Program-made: the position numbers and the translations under genes
Shown: piece after piece, positions 41,819 to 50,118 of the stretch
Layout: each line of letters opens with the position of its first letter
How positions within the stretch are numbered: the stretch's first letter is position 1
The notes under the pieces: model-generated
The model's input: only the letters and a program-made list of their open reading frames with translations
The model's database searches: none
Told to the model about the DNA's origin: nothing
Assembly (NCBI RefSeq): GCF_005405065.1
Contig: NZ_BJDI01000001.1
Location: 62,001 to 126,000, forward strand
Source: Lactiplantibacillus nangangensis
GTDB taxonomy: Bacteria; Bacillota; Bacilli; Lactobacillales; Lactobacillaceae
DNA length: 64,000 nucleotides
Direction of reading: 5' to 3'

Positions 41819-42491
41819 CCCATCACATCCTTTGCACGACTTTACAATTAGTCAATTAACAAAACTAAGCATAGTTACCAATAGATATTTTTGTGTTCTT
41901 TCCCTATCAGCACGCAAAATATAGCATGTCGATGTAATCGCTGTCAATTAATAAAAGGGCTTAACTAATCACCCAAAAGACCTTTCTAACGGACTTCTGA
42001 GGGAGTTCTCATTTTTATATAAATACAAATATAATTATACAAACTGTTTCAATCAGTTTATTACCAAGGGTTTCAAGAATTTATGATTTTTGCTTTTTAA
42101 TAGATTGATGACCACCTTCAACCAATTATCCCATGAACATTATATTTTAGTGAAATTAAAATGAGGATTATTATTAGGGTTAAGCATTGACAACCATAAC
42201 TAATATATTCCGACATAATAATAGCATAATTGAGCTAGTTTCCTTGCTGTGTTTGCGTTAGACAAACGGTTCTTAAATTTGAACTAATAGATTTTTCGAC
42301 TCATTTTATGAACATATTTATTTTTGCTGCCAATCTACTCATTAAAAGCCTCTGTATAAACAAATACATTTGTATAGAAGATTCAAAGACATTATGTAGC
42401 GTCTTCAATCCCCCTGATCAGGTGCTAAAGTCACTCACGGCCTATGGTATACTTAAAAAAACAAGTTGATTTATCGAAAGGAATGAACAAT
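41819..42491. other. Divergent AT-rich region between csc cluster A and TetR
   Basis: No gene is seen. On the minus strand TTGACA (41942-41947) and TATATT (41918-41923) form a good promoter with 18-bp spacing for cluster A. For the TetR gene TATACT lies at 42448-42453. ACAAATACATTTGT near 42360 and CCTGATCAGG (42413-42422) are short palindromes that could be operators. Confidence 0.6.
41933..41946. promoter_or_regulatory. cre site over the cluster A promoter
   Basis: TGTAATCGCTGTCA matches TGWAANCGNTNWCA at all 14 positions and overlaps the -35 and spacer of the cluster A promoter, so CcpA should repress it. csc clusters of L. plantarum have been proposed to act in sugar use. Confidence 0.8.
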
Positions 42492-43076
42492 TTGCCAGCC
42501 AAGAAAACCTTTAGTGATGAACAAGTCATTGAAAAAATCATGTTGCTATTCTGGCAAAATGGTTATTACCATACTTCAATGGACGAAATCGTCGCGACCA
42601 GTGGCGTCAAGAAACAAAGTCTTTATAACGCCCTTGGAGACAAACACACGTTATATCTCAAAGCGTTGCAATGTTATCATCAGCGCGCCCTTGCTGCCTG
42701 CACTCAGGCCATGCAACAATTAGAACAAGCTGGTGACTCACCATTGACTGTTTTATTGATGCTGTACAGTCGTGACTTGAATCAGCCCAATCAACCGACT
42801 GGTGACTTGATTGCCAACGCGGTCGCAGAGTTCGGTGCCACCGATACTGATGTCAAACAAGCCACTGACCGTTTCTATGAAGACTACCTCACCTTGATGG
42901 CATCAGTCATTTTGAAAGGCCAAGCGAATGGGACGATTATGACCTCGGAATCAAGTATGGCCTTAGCACAAAGTCTGCTAGAAGCTCGCATTGGGCTGCA
43001 AACCCGCCTCCGTCAGGGTAGTCAACCTGATTTGGCTCAACGCCAGCGTGCTTGGCGAACCTTTTTACAACGTTAA
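42492..43076 (+). CDS. TetR/AcrR-family regulator
   Basis: This 194-residue regulator has the HTH FWQNGYYHTSMDEIVATSGVKKQSLYNALGDK and a YxaF-like C-terminal domain. The start is TTG at 42492: AAAGGA lies 9 nt upstream, while ATG at 42483 has no space for it and the frame start at 42444 precedes the -10 element. It lies between the two csc clusters, converging with cluster B and divergent from cluster A. It may control one of them; the sequence does not prove it. Confidence 0.82.
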   Translation: MPAKKTFSDEQVIEKIMLLFWQNGYYHTSMDEIVATSGVKKQSLYNALGDKHTLYLKALQCYHQRALAACTQAMQQLEQAGDSPLTVLLMLYSRDLNQPNQPTGDLIANAVAEFGATDTDVKQATDRFYEDYLTLMASVILKGQANGTIMTSESSMALAQSLLEARIGLQTRLRQGSQPDLAQRQRAWRTFLQR

Positions 43077-43080
43077 AGTC

Positions 43081-43126
43081 AACAAAAGAGCTTGTAATCA
43101 AAAATGATTGCAAGCTCTTTTGTTGT
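43081..43126. terminator. Bidirectional terminator
   Basis: CAACAAAAGAGCTTGTAATC pairs with GATTGCAAGCTCTTTTGTTG, 19 of 20 matched, between the TetR gene and csc cluster B. Confidence 0.93.
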
Positions 43127-43133
43127 ACTCTTA

Positions 43134-44173
43134 CTATTTTGTTTGATTATCATCATTCTTGCGACGATTCTTCCAAATCAGCCAAATGACTATCAGCAAC
43201 AAAATTAAAATAATCACAATTAGCGCAATGATTAAAGCCCAGTTTGTTGTTTTAACTTGTTGCGGTTTATAAACCGACTTGTTGTTTAACTTATCAGCTT
43301 TTCTCTGACTGATCACAAACTTTTTGTAAATGACCATTTATACTTGCCATTTTCAGAATTTGCTTTTAAATGCAGCATGTACGTGCCGGGTGTTAACATC
43401 ATAGTCCCGTCACCCATATCAAAATGGAAAGTACTATTCGGCGCCATCAGCATCTTATCTTTAGTCGTCTGCAGTTGTTTCTTAGTACTCCCTTGTTTGA
43501 CAACATAACTGTCCACATGAAAATCGTGAATAATTACTGACCGTGGGTTATGCAATTTAGCTGCAATGTAATTACGATAATTTTCTTGGCGCGGGGCAAC
43601 CTTCAAAAGTTTTAAATCTGGTTTAACTGTAATATTAGCTTGCTCCCGCAATTGTAGCCCAAGCACATAGGCAAACTTATTCTGCAACGTAACACCTGCT
43701 TGACGTTTTTGATTGGCTTGCTCATGTGGGGAAACATTAATTCCGCCTAAGACAATGCCATCAAAAGGTTTGGCTGGTATTTTTAGCTTGAGCGCAAACT
43801 TACTCGTCGTTTTAGCTGGCACAGTCACAATTTTAGGCGCCGTAACCGTATCGGCGATATTAAATGGCAACGTCTTATCTAGCTTTGGCTTTGCTTGATT
43901 ATAGACAATCGTCCCACTGTCCCCGGTGAGTGCTAAATTTGTCGCAACATCGTATTGTTGCTTGGTCGCAGCTTCATTCTTGATCCGGACATAAATGGTT
44001 TGTTCTTGTTTTGGGCTAACTTTCAAATCAAAATAGCCTGTTTCTTGATCCACTTGGTTACTCGGTAAGACCGCCCGAATTGCATACTGATTTTGCTCCG
44101 CTTGTCCTGGTAATGCCAACAATAATAGGCTAACACTAGCCAACAACCCCACTAACCATGATTTTAATTTCAA
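43134..44173 (-). pseudogene. DUF916/DUF3324 protein (CscA-like), frameshifted before the anchor
   Basis: The gene starts at TTG 44173 (signal peptide LVGLLASVSLLLLALPGQA) and codes for the full DUF916 and DUF3324 domains, then meets TGA at 43313 after WSFTKSL. The next frame continues as FVISQRKADKLNN, one membrane helix and a basic tail, matching the intact paralogue at 39028-40050 (FTISEQKAKELNK). The break lies at ACAAAAAG: one more A would restore the frame. Options are an inactivating deletion, phase variation, -1 slippage on the A run, or a sequencing error. Without the helix the protein would be released from the cell. Confidence 0.8.
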
Positions 44174-44241
44174 TTCTCTCAGTCCCCACTTTTAATCATT
44201 AATCTTATGTAAGATAGGTTATTCGCCCATCCGTTAAACCG

Positions 44242-44850
44242 TTACTTTGGTGTCGCCGCAATGGTCCATGTCAGATCTGCCGAATAATTACCAGCAACCA
44301 CGTTGGTTTCGGGTAAATCTAAAGACACTTGACTAGGCTTTAAATATAAATACCACTCTCGATAAGTACTATTAGTCGCTGTAACAATTGACTGCGGCGT
44401 CGCATTCGGTGAAACTTTCTGGGCAAGAATATCATCTAAGATCAGCATACCCGGATTATCATCTGGATTGGATGAAAGCATGCTGCCTTGAGCAATATGC
44501 AACTGAGCACCCTTTAACTCTCCACCAGTTGCATTATAAAAGCCACTGGCGGCAACTTGAACAGACCATGCACTAACTCCTGCATTATTGAAAATTGTTA
44601 AATAATCAGTCAATTTGCTTGCCTGCAGACCCTGACGTGACCGGCCATCCGCGAATTGTGAGGGAAAAGTTATATCAGGTGCAGCAGCCAGTTGTAACAT
44701 TTGACTAGCATCATCCGTAAATTCAACCGTTGCCTGACTTTTTCCCGCACTGCCGTTGGTCACACTAGAATCAAAAGTTGCGGCCTTAACCCTCGCCGGC
44801 ATCAACAATGACAACACACCGATAGCAACTAAGAAACCTAATTTTTTCAT
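44242..44850 (-). CDS. WxL-domain surface protein, cluster B copy 4
   Basis: This 202-residue exported protein has the signal peptide MKKLGFLVAIGVLSLLMPARVKA and the WxL domain with AWSVQVAASGF and the end ADLTWTIAATPK. AGGGGGG precedes ATG at 44850, which overlaps nothing; the longer frame starts inside the previous gene and is rejected. It is one of four tandem paralogues sharing ATFDPVVTxG-S-G-S/T-S-KA. Confidence 0.85.
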   Translation of the reverse strand: MKKLGFLVAIGVLSLLMPARVKAATFDSSVTNGSAGKSQATVEFTDDASQMLQLAAAPDITFPSQFADGRSRQGLQASKLTDYLTIFNNAGVSAWSVQVAASGFYNATGGELKGAQLHIAQGSMLSSNPDDNPGMLILDDILAQKVSPNATPQSIVTATNSTYREWYLYLKPSQVSLDLPETNVVAGNYSADLTWTIAATPK

Positions 44851-44878
44851 CTTAACAAGCCCCCCTAAAATGAAATTA

Positions 44879-45508
44879 TTATTCTGGTGATAGCGCAACC
44901 GTCCACGTTAGATCTGCCGAATAGGTTCCCGCAACAGCAGTGTTTGACATGATATCAAGTGAAACAGCAGTTGGCGTATATGCGGCAGCATTAGTCCCAA
45001 TTCCACTACCTTCAGTCGCACTAAAGATAGTTTGCGGTGTTTGGCTGGCAACAACCGGCTGCGTCTCAATTTTCTTGTGACCAGGATTGAAAGTATCATC
45101 GTCTGCCTCTTCCCCAGTATCACTAGTAACTGTTCCTTGGCCGAATTTTAATTGCGCACCGGTCAAAGTATTCCCGGTGGTCGTCTTGAAATCACTTGCC
45201 GTAACTTGTACATGCCAACCATCCGCCAAACCGGGATTCGTCACCGAAATGCCGTCAGTTACTTTTTCAGCATTGAGATTGTTCCGACTACGACCATCAG
45301 CGTATTGTTTAGGAAAAGCAACATCTGGCGCGGTAGTCAGTTCCACCATTGGATCTTCTTCTAAGTTATCAAACAATGTAATTTGTGCTTTGCTGGTTCC
45401 AGAGCCACCATTGGTCACCGCTGGGCTAAAAGTTGCTGCCTTACTGACATCTGGAATGCTTAGTAATGCCAAAAGGCTTAAAATCGCGAGACTTATCTGA
45501 TGCTTCAT
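44879..45508 (-). CDS. WxL-domain surface protein, cluster B copy 3
   Basis: This 209-residue protein has a signal peptide to about residue 24, the shared N-terminal segment ATFSPAVTNGGSGTSKA, DGWHVQVTASDF and the end DLTWTVALSPE. A Glu/Asp-rich insert (TGEEADDDTFNPG) near residue 140 is unlike its neighbours. GAGGGGGG precedes ATG at 45508. Confidence 0.86.
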   Translation of the reverse strand: MKHQISLAILSLLALLSIPDVSKAATFSPAVTNGGSGTSKAQITLFDNLEEDPMVELTTAPDVAFPKQYADGRSRNNLNAEKVTDGISVTNPGLADGWHVQVTASDFKTTTGNTLTGAQLKFGQGTVTSDTGEEADDDTFNPGHKKIETQPVVASQTPQTIFSATEGSGIGTNAAAYTPTAVSLDIMSNTAVAGTYSADLTWTVALSPE

Positions 45509-45575
45509 GTTGTATCCCCCCTCGTGTTGAGCAATAAGTTATGTATTAATGGGGTTCAGGCCCCATTTTAATTTG

Positions 45576-46205
45576 TTAAGTTGATTGACCAGGTGTGCAT
45601 GTAATCGTCCACGTTAAATCTGCCGAATACGTCCCCGCAACTGCGGTCGCCGGCACATCCATTGTGACATCTGTATTTTGATAGTTGACGGACCATGTCC
45701 CACCATTTTGCTTCGCATCTGGTGCATTAAAGATTGTTGTTGGGGTGCCACTAAGATCAACCTGTTGCGAGGCCGGGGAACTAGCAACAATACTGAAATT
45801 ACCCGAATTACTTACTTTTCCCGGCGCAAAATGTAACTGAGCTCCCGTCATTTCAGTACCATCAGTCGTTTTCAAGCCGCTAGTTGCCACTTGAACAGTC
45901 CAAACTGTCGGTACCGAGCTTTTCACCGCTAATGGATCCGTAACCTTGCTGGCATTTAACCCATTTCGAACGCGACCGTCAGCGAACTGGTTCGAGAAGG
46001 CGACATCTGGAGCAGATACTATCTGTGTCATGAGTCTAGCATCGTCTGTCATCTCAATCGTAGCTTTACTAGTCCCTGCACTACCACCAGTTACTACTGG
46101 ATCGAATGTTGCGGCATGCCCAACCATTGGTATTGCTAACAGTGCTGATAAGCTCAGGAAAACTACTGCCAAATTTGGTTTCATAATAAAGCGCTTCCGT
46201 TTCAT
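45576..46205 (-). CDS. WxL-domain surface protein, cluster B copy 2
   Basis: This protein of about 209 residues has a signal peptide, ATFDPVVTGGSAGTSKATIEMTDD, VWTVQVATSGL and the end ADLTWTITCTPGQST, with a Cys near the C-terminus that its neighbours lack. Start choice is uncertain: ATG at 46205 after GGGTGAAG, or ATG at 46181 after GGAAGCG. It is closest in sequence to copy 1. Confidence 0.83.
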   Translation of the reverse strand: MKRKRFIMKPNLAVVFLSLSALLAIPMVGHAATFDPVVTGGSAGTSKATIEMTDDARLMTQIVSAPDVAFSNQFADGRVRNGLNASKVTDPLAVKSSVPTVWTVQVATSGLKTTDGTEMTGAQLHFAPGKVSNSGNFSIVASSPASQQVDLSGTPTTIFNAPDAKQNGGTWSVNYQNTDVTMDVPATAVAGTYSADLTWTITCTPGQST

Positions 46206-46235
46206 GCGACAATCTTCACCCACAAATAGCTTTAA

Positions 46236-46832
46236 CTAGCTAGGCGTATTACCAATCGTCCAAGTTAGGTCTGCTGAGTATGTGCCTGCTACAGCTGCTT
46301 GTGGAATATCTAAGCTAACATCAGCTGGCTTATAGGTCACATTCCAATCGCCACCCACTTTACTAGCATCGTCACTGGCAAACACAGTTGCGGGGGTGCT
46401 ATTAACGGTCACTTTTTGAGCTGCTGGAGAGCCAGGAACAACCGGCGTACCACCATTGTCGACTGTCCCACCGCCAAATGTCATTTGGGCACCAGTCAGA
46501 ACCTTACTATCAGAAGTCATAAAGTCAGTAGCGGCAACTTGGACTTGCCAGCCATCAGATGTCGGATTTTTGACACTCAGCGGATCTTTAACTGTGCTTG
46601 CTTCCAAGCCCACCCGAGCCCGGTTGTCGGTAAATTGTTTTGGAAAGTTCACGTCAGGCGCTGACTTTAGTTGTAGCATGCTGTCAACATCATCAGTCAT
46701 TTCAATCGTAGCTTTACTAGTCCCCGTACTACCACCGGTTACCACTGGATCAAAAGTCGCTGCGTTCCCAACAACTGGAATAGCCAATAGTGCCGTAACG
46801 CCCAATGTCATTAAGCCTAAATGTTTTTTCAT
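46236..46832 (-). CDS. WxL-domain surface protein, cluster B copy 1
   Basis: This 198-residue protein has the signal peptide MKKHLGLMTLGVTALLAIPVVGNA, ATFDPVVTGGSTGTSKATIEMTDD, GWQVQVAATDF and the end DLTWTIGNTPS. CAAGGAGGAAT precedes ATG. It is the first gene of cluster B; the other three WxL genes and the DUF916 gene follow with gaps of about 28-70 nt. Copies 1 and 2 share long identical stretches, a sign of recent duplication. Confidence 0.87.
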   Translation of the reverse strand: MKKHLGLMTLGVTALLAIPVVGNAATFDPVVTGGSTGTSKATIEMTDDVDSMLQLKSAPDVNFPKQFTDNRARVGLEASTVKDPLSVKNPTSDGWQVQVAATDFMTSDSKVLTGAQMTFGGGTVDNGGTPVVPGSPAAQKVTVNSTPATVFASDDASKVGGDWNVTYKPADVSLDIPQAAVAGTYSADLTWTIGNTPS

Positions 46833-47234
46833 GATCCTATTCCTCCTTGATAATATGACAAAACGATCTAATCCAAATGAACAGATTAGCTTAGATTAGT
46901 TATTTCACTAAACTAACTAATGCAGTTTAGCAGTAAACCCATTACTTAAACAACCAAGTACAACCATGTCATTCAGACAACGTTATTTAATTTAAACGGT
47001 TTAAATGAATAACCCCATCAACCGACATAACAATAACAGATAATGGATCGATAAGCAATAGAAAATAGCTAAATATGTTAACGATTTCAAAAATATTTTT
47101 GTTTGCTAACACCAACTGATAGATAGCACCTGATTAGTATCACATTTTGCACAAATAACGACTCAAAAGTTACCATTGCTTTCGAGTCGTTGCCGTATAA
47201 AACTATTCATTTGTTTTACAAAGACTATCATTGT
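46833..47234. other. Upstream region of csc cluster B with cre-like sites
   Basis: TGTTAACGATTTCA (47076-47089) matches cre at 13 of 14 positions, and TTTAAACGGTTTAA (46991-47004) matches at 12 and is palindromic. AACGACTCAAAAG (47157-47169) pairs with CTTTCGAGTCGTT (47179-47191), a probable terminator of the upstream 99-aa gene. The nearest promoter is unclear. No gene is seen. Confidence 0.55.
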
Positions 47235-47534
47235 TTAAACGTATGGCCGGACTAACCACTGCTCAGCACTCACACTCAACTGATTGCCAAAATAGCGCCG
47301 TATTTTTTGCACACCAGCGTAGCTATCAAACTCAAATTGACTAGTCAGTGTGCCACTTATCAGTAATGCCTTGGCAAATTGTAGATCTTCTGGCTGAATA
47401 ACTTGACGAAATGGCAGTTCTTCTTCTGCAACAATCGTCAGCCACTGCCCCTTTAAAACGGCAGCGGCCCGTTGATAGCGCCAATCATGTGTCAGTAGTG
47501 ATTGCATCTCTGCTGATTTTAACGGTTCAGTCAT
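47235..47534 (-). CDS. Small protein coupled to the VWA gene
   Basis: I do not recognise this 99-residue soluble protein. It overlaps the end of the VWA gene by 8 nt, so it is translated with it. It has a central FRQVIQPEDLQFAKALLISG and no membrane segment or known motif. As part of a MoxR/VWA operon it may be an adaptor, but this is position-based inference. Confidence 0.7.
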   Translation of the reverse strand: MTEPLKSAEMQSLLTHDWRYQRAAAVLKGQWLTIVAEEELPFRQVIQPEDLQFAKALLISGTLTSQFEFDSYAGVQKIRRYFGNQLSVSAEQWLVRPYV

Positions 47535-48879
47535 CTACTTTAACCTCTTTTCGCAGCGTCACGACTTGACCAATCACTGGTTGTACAGATAGGTGATCTG
47601 TGTGATGTGCTAACAACCAAATCACATTCGTAAAGCCATGATCATCAATCGTACGTTCTCCACGACCATCTGTCAGAATCAAGGCTAACGTGGTCCGGTT
47701 AGTTAGGTGTTCTCGCGCTAAATCATCAAAAATACTTTGATAAATGGTTCCACCGCCGCCATGTCGAACAAAGCGAATTTGTTGCGGCAAGTTGGCTTGA
47801 TAAGATTGGCCGGGCTGAACGATGGCATCAAACGCCTTAACAGTAATTGTTGCCGTTACGGTTTGAGTCAATGTCGCAACCTGACTCAACAAGTATTGTA
47901 GCGTGTCATCACTGATTGAGCCTGAATTGTCGACATAAACTTGTACCGCTAAACGAGTATCACTAATTTGCCCCGGTAATTCCATCCGTGCGGGTTGTCG
48001 ACGATTAAATCGCGCTCGTGATGGTCGTTTACCACTTGGCATTTGGCCTAAACCTTTTACAATCAATCGACGCCAAGCTAAGGCTGCCGGTTGATGAGTC
48101 ACTTTTAAACTAGCCGCGACTTTACCGGCAACTAGGCCACGGCCCGCCTCTTGCGTCGCGGTCCAGGCATCATGGGTTAATTGCTGTAACCGAGATGACG
48201 CCAAATTCGGATTACTCAATTGACTCGCAGTGGCTTGCCAGCTAGCTGGATCATCAATCAATGTGGTGGCTGGTTTGTGGCCAGTACTCGGTTGAGGCAA
48301 TGTTTTTTTCTGTGAACTCGGTGGTTGTGATTGCTTGCCAGTTTGCTGACTGCGCTGTTGAGCTTGCAATAATAAGTTTAAATACACCCCCGAATCAGCT
48401 TTAATCGGGAGTTGCGGTTTAACTAACGCTTGCACCGTCCTTAGACTCGTTACCCCGGCCGGCAAGCCAGTCACATACTGATTGACTGAAAGATCAGTAG
48501 CAAGTGTCACTAATTGTTGCTGGGTCGCAACTTGTTGTCGATAGCGCAGCGGGTGCTGCCAAATGACATGTAACGCCACATGTTTGAGCCCTGCTTGCAG
48601 CTGATCAAAACGTGGAAAGGTCTGGGCAATCGCTAGTGGTGAAAACTGTAAAATCAATCGATTTGCTTGCCAAGTCAACGCGAACGCCGACTTTATTTCA
48701 ACACTAGTCCGTGGTAAGTGGGTCAACACTTCGCCATAAAATTGGTCAGCCGCCAATAATTCAATCACGGCACGATCAACCATCGTTTGACCTGCCCCCA
48801 ACAAATCAGGCGTGGGTGCATGACTGATTTGTTGACGCCACTGCGCATATTCGGCCGTATTATTTAACACGCCACTCAC
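47527..48879 (-). CDS. VWA/DUF2201-type protein, MoxR partner
   Basis: This 450-residue protein has an N-terminal part resembling the DUF2201 putative metallopeptidase region, where LKHVALHVIWQHP replaces the usual HExxH, so zinc catalysis is doubtful. After a Gln-rich linker (about 170-215) comes a C-terminal VWA-like domain with the metal-binding VDNSGSIS near residue 314 and LTDGRGE further on. MoxR ATPases and VWA proteins together act as chaperone-like assembly systems. It lies 6 nt after the MoxR gene. Confidence 0.8.
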   Translation of the reverse strand: MSGVLNNTAEYAQWRQQISHAPTPDLLGAGQTMVDRAVIELLAADQFYGEVLTHLPRTSVEIKSAFALTWQANRLILQFSPLAIAQTFPRFDQLQAGLKHVALHVIWQHPLRYRQQVATQQQLVTLATDLSVNQYVTGLPAGVTSLRTVQALVKPQLPIKADSGVYLNLLLQAQQRSQQTGKQSQPPSSQKKTLPQPSTGHKPATTLIDDPASWQATASQLSNPNLASSRLQQLTHDAWTATQEAGRGLVAGKVAASLKVTHQPAALAWRRLIVKGLGQMPSGKRPSRARFNRRQPARMELPGQISDTRLAVQVYVDNSGSISDDTLQYLLSQVATLTQTVTATITVKAFDAIVQPGQSYQANLPQQIRFVRHGGGGTIYQSIFDDLAREHLTNRTTLALILTDGRGERTIDDHGFTNVIWLLAHHTDHLSVQPVIGQVVTLRKEVKVDD

Positions 48880-48885
48880 CCTTTC

Positions 48886-50079
48886 CTATTGGTTCGACCA
48901 ACTCGCCACTTGTTGCAAATATTGATATAACGCCGTCACATACGGACTACTTTTAGCAATGTCGGCTGTATACAGTTGTTTCAACAAGTCACGGTCATGC
49001 CCAATCTGCTGAACTAGCGCAAACTGACCATCTTGACTCACGGTTTGTAATAACTGCAAAAAGCGACCCGCATGCTGATCATCAGTTAAAGCATATTGAC
49101 TGGTCACCCCTAAACAACTCCGTAACACAGCGCTCTTCTGTGGCTCACTCATCGCTTTAAACTGACTGAACATTGGTGCTGGAACCACCGCACCAACAGG
49201 TTGTTCTTCATAAATCATCGCTGGTGTTAAATGAATGGCCTGTTGTTCTAGATATTGTTCAAACGCGATGCCTAAAGTTTGCCCAATGTCCCCTTGGAAG
49301 ATGTCCAACGCCACTTGCTCACGAACAGCCGTTGGACATTTTTCTAATTCGAACAAGTTCGCCGACACGCGAGCCCAGGCCCGTGGGGTAGCAATCATAT
49401 CGGCTTGCTCGTCTGCTTGATTTAAGCGAGTCACGTCCTCACCAATAAACTGTTGAACCAACGGGTGAATATTCGGTCGTTGAGTTGTTGGGTCAAGCGC
49501 TGCCGCCCACTTTAACCAGTCACCCGCATCCGTGCGCATTACTAACCGAACCGTTCGATCTTTAATGGCCGCATCCCCAGCAACCACCCCATAATCACTA
49601 CTTTCAAAGCCAGTCATACTTGCATCTGGATTCTCAGCTAAGATCAATTGAACCTGATCTGGCAAGGTCAGCGTATTAATGGTCCGTTGTAAAACCAGAT
49701 TCATTAATTCACTTTGGACCGCTTGGGTACCGCGGTTAAATTCATCTAAGAACCATAATATAGGTTGATTTGGATGGGCTTCAGCGTAACGAATAATTTC
49801 AATCAACGTATGGGCATAGCCAAACTGGACATCAGCCAATTGACCATAAGCTTTCGTTTGGATAAAAGACTCACTAGTCAGTGGTGGCACTGGAATCGCT
49901 AAGTCGCCTTTTTCAGATAAGCTCACGACCGTTGTGAACAGTTTGGCCTGCATTCTAGCCGCCACTTCACTGACTAACGCCGACTTGCCAATTCCTGCTT
50001 CACCAACAATATTAGGCACATTTCCAGCTCGTAAAACGATTGGTACCGCCGTTAACAGACCTTGATAAGATAACGCCAT
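48886..50079 (-). CDS. MoxR-type AAA+ ATPase
   Basis: This 397-residue ATPase has the Walker A GEAGIGKS (residues 26-33), the Walker B WFLDEFNRG, sensor motifs, and a helical C-terminal lid. It pairs with the downstream VWA protein. Such systems mature or remodel metal-dependent or multi-subunit targets. GGAGGC precedes ATG. A parS-like site lies in the 39-bp gap to sbcC. Confidence 0.88.
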   Translation of the reverse strand: MALSYQGLLTAVPIVLRAGNVPNIVGEAGIGKSALVSEVAARMQAKLFTTVVSLSEKGDLAIPVPPLTSESFIQTKAYGQLADVQFGYAHTLIEIIRYAEAHPNQPILWFLDEFNRGTQAVQSELMNLVLQRTINTLTLPDQVQLILAENPDASMTGFESSDYGVVAGDAAIKDRTVRLVMRTDAGDWLKWAAALDPTTQRPNIHPLVQQFIGEDVTRLNQADEQADMIATPRAWARVSANLFELEKCPTAVREQVALDIFQGDIGQTLGIAFEQYLEQQAIHLTPAMIYEEQPVGAVVPAPMFSQFKAMSEPQKSAVLRSCLGVTSQYALTDDQHAGRFLQLLQTVSQDGQFALVQQIGHDRDLLKQLYTADIAKSSPYVTALYQYLQQVASWSNQ

Positions 50080-50101
50080 ACTTTGCCTCCATTTTCATGA
50101 T

Positions 50102-50117
50102 TGTTTCACGTGAAACA
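50102..50117. promoter_or_regulatory. parS-like site (ParB/Spo0J)
   Basis: TGTTTCACGTGAAACA is a perfect 16-bp palindrome that equals the known parS consensus TGTTNCACGTGAAACA. It lies in the short gap between sbcC and the MoxR gene. parS sites cluster near oriC, so the window is probably origin-proximal. Confidence 0.88.
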
Positions 50118-50118
50118 G

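Noticed and set aside
42444-42491. N-terminal extension of the TetR protein from 42444
   Set aside because: The codons precede or overlap the TATACT -10 element and have no ribosome site; TTG at 42492 fits.
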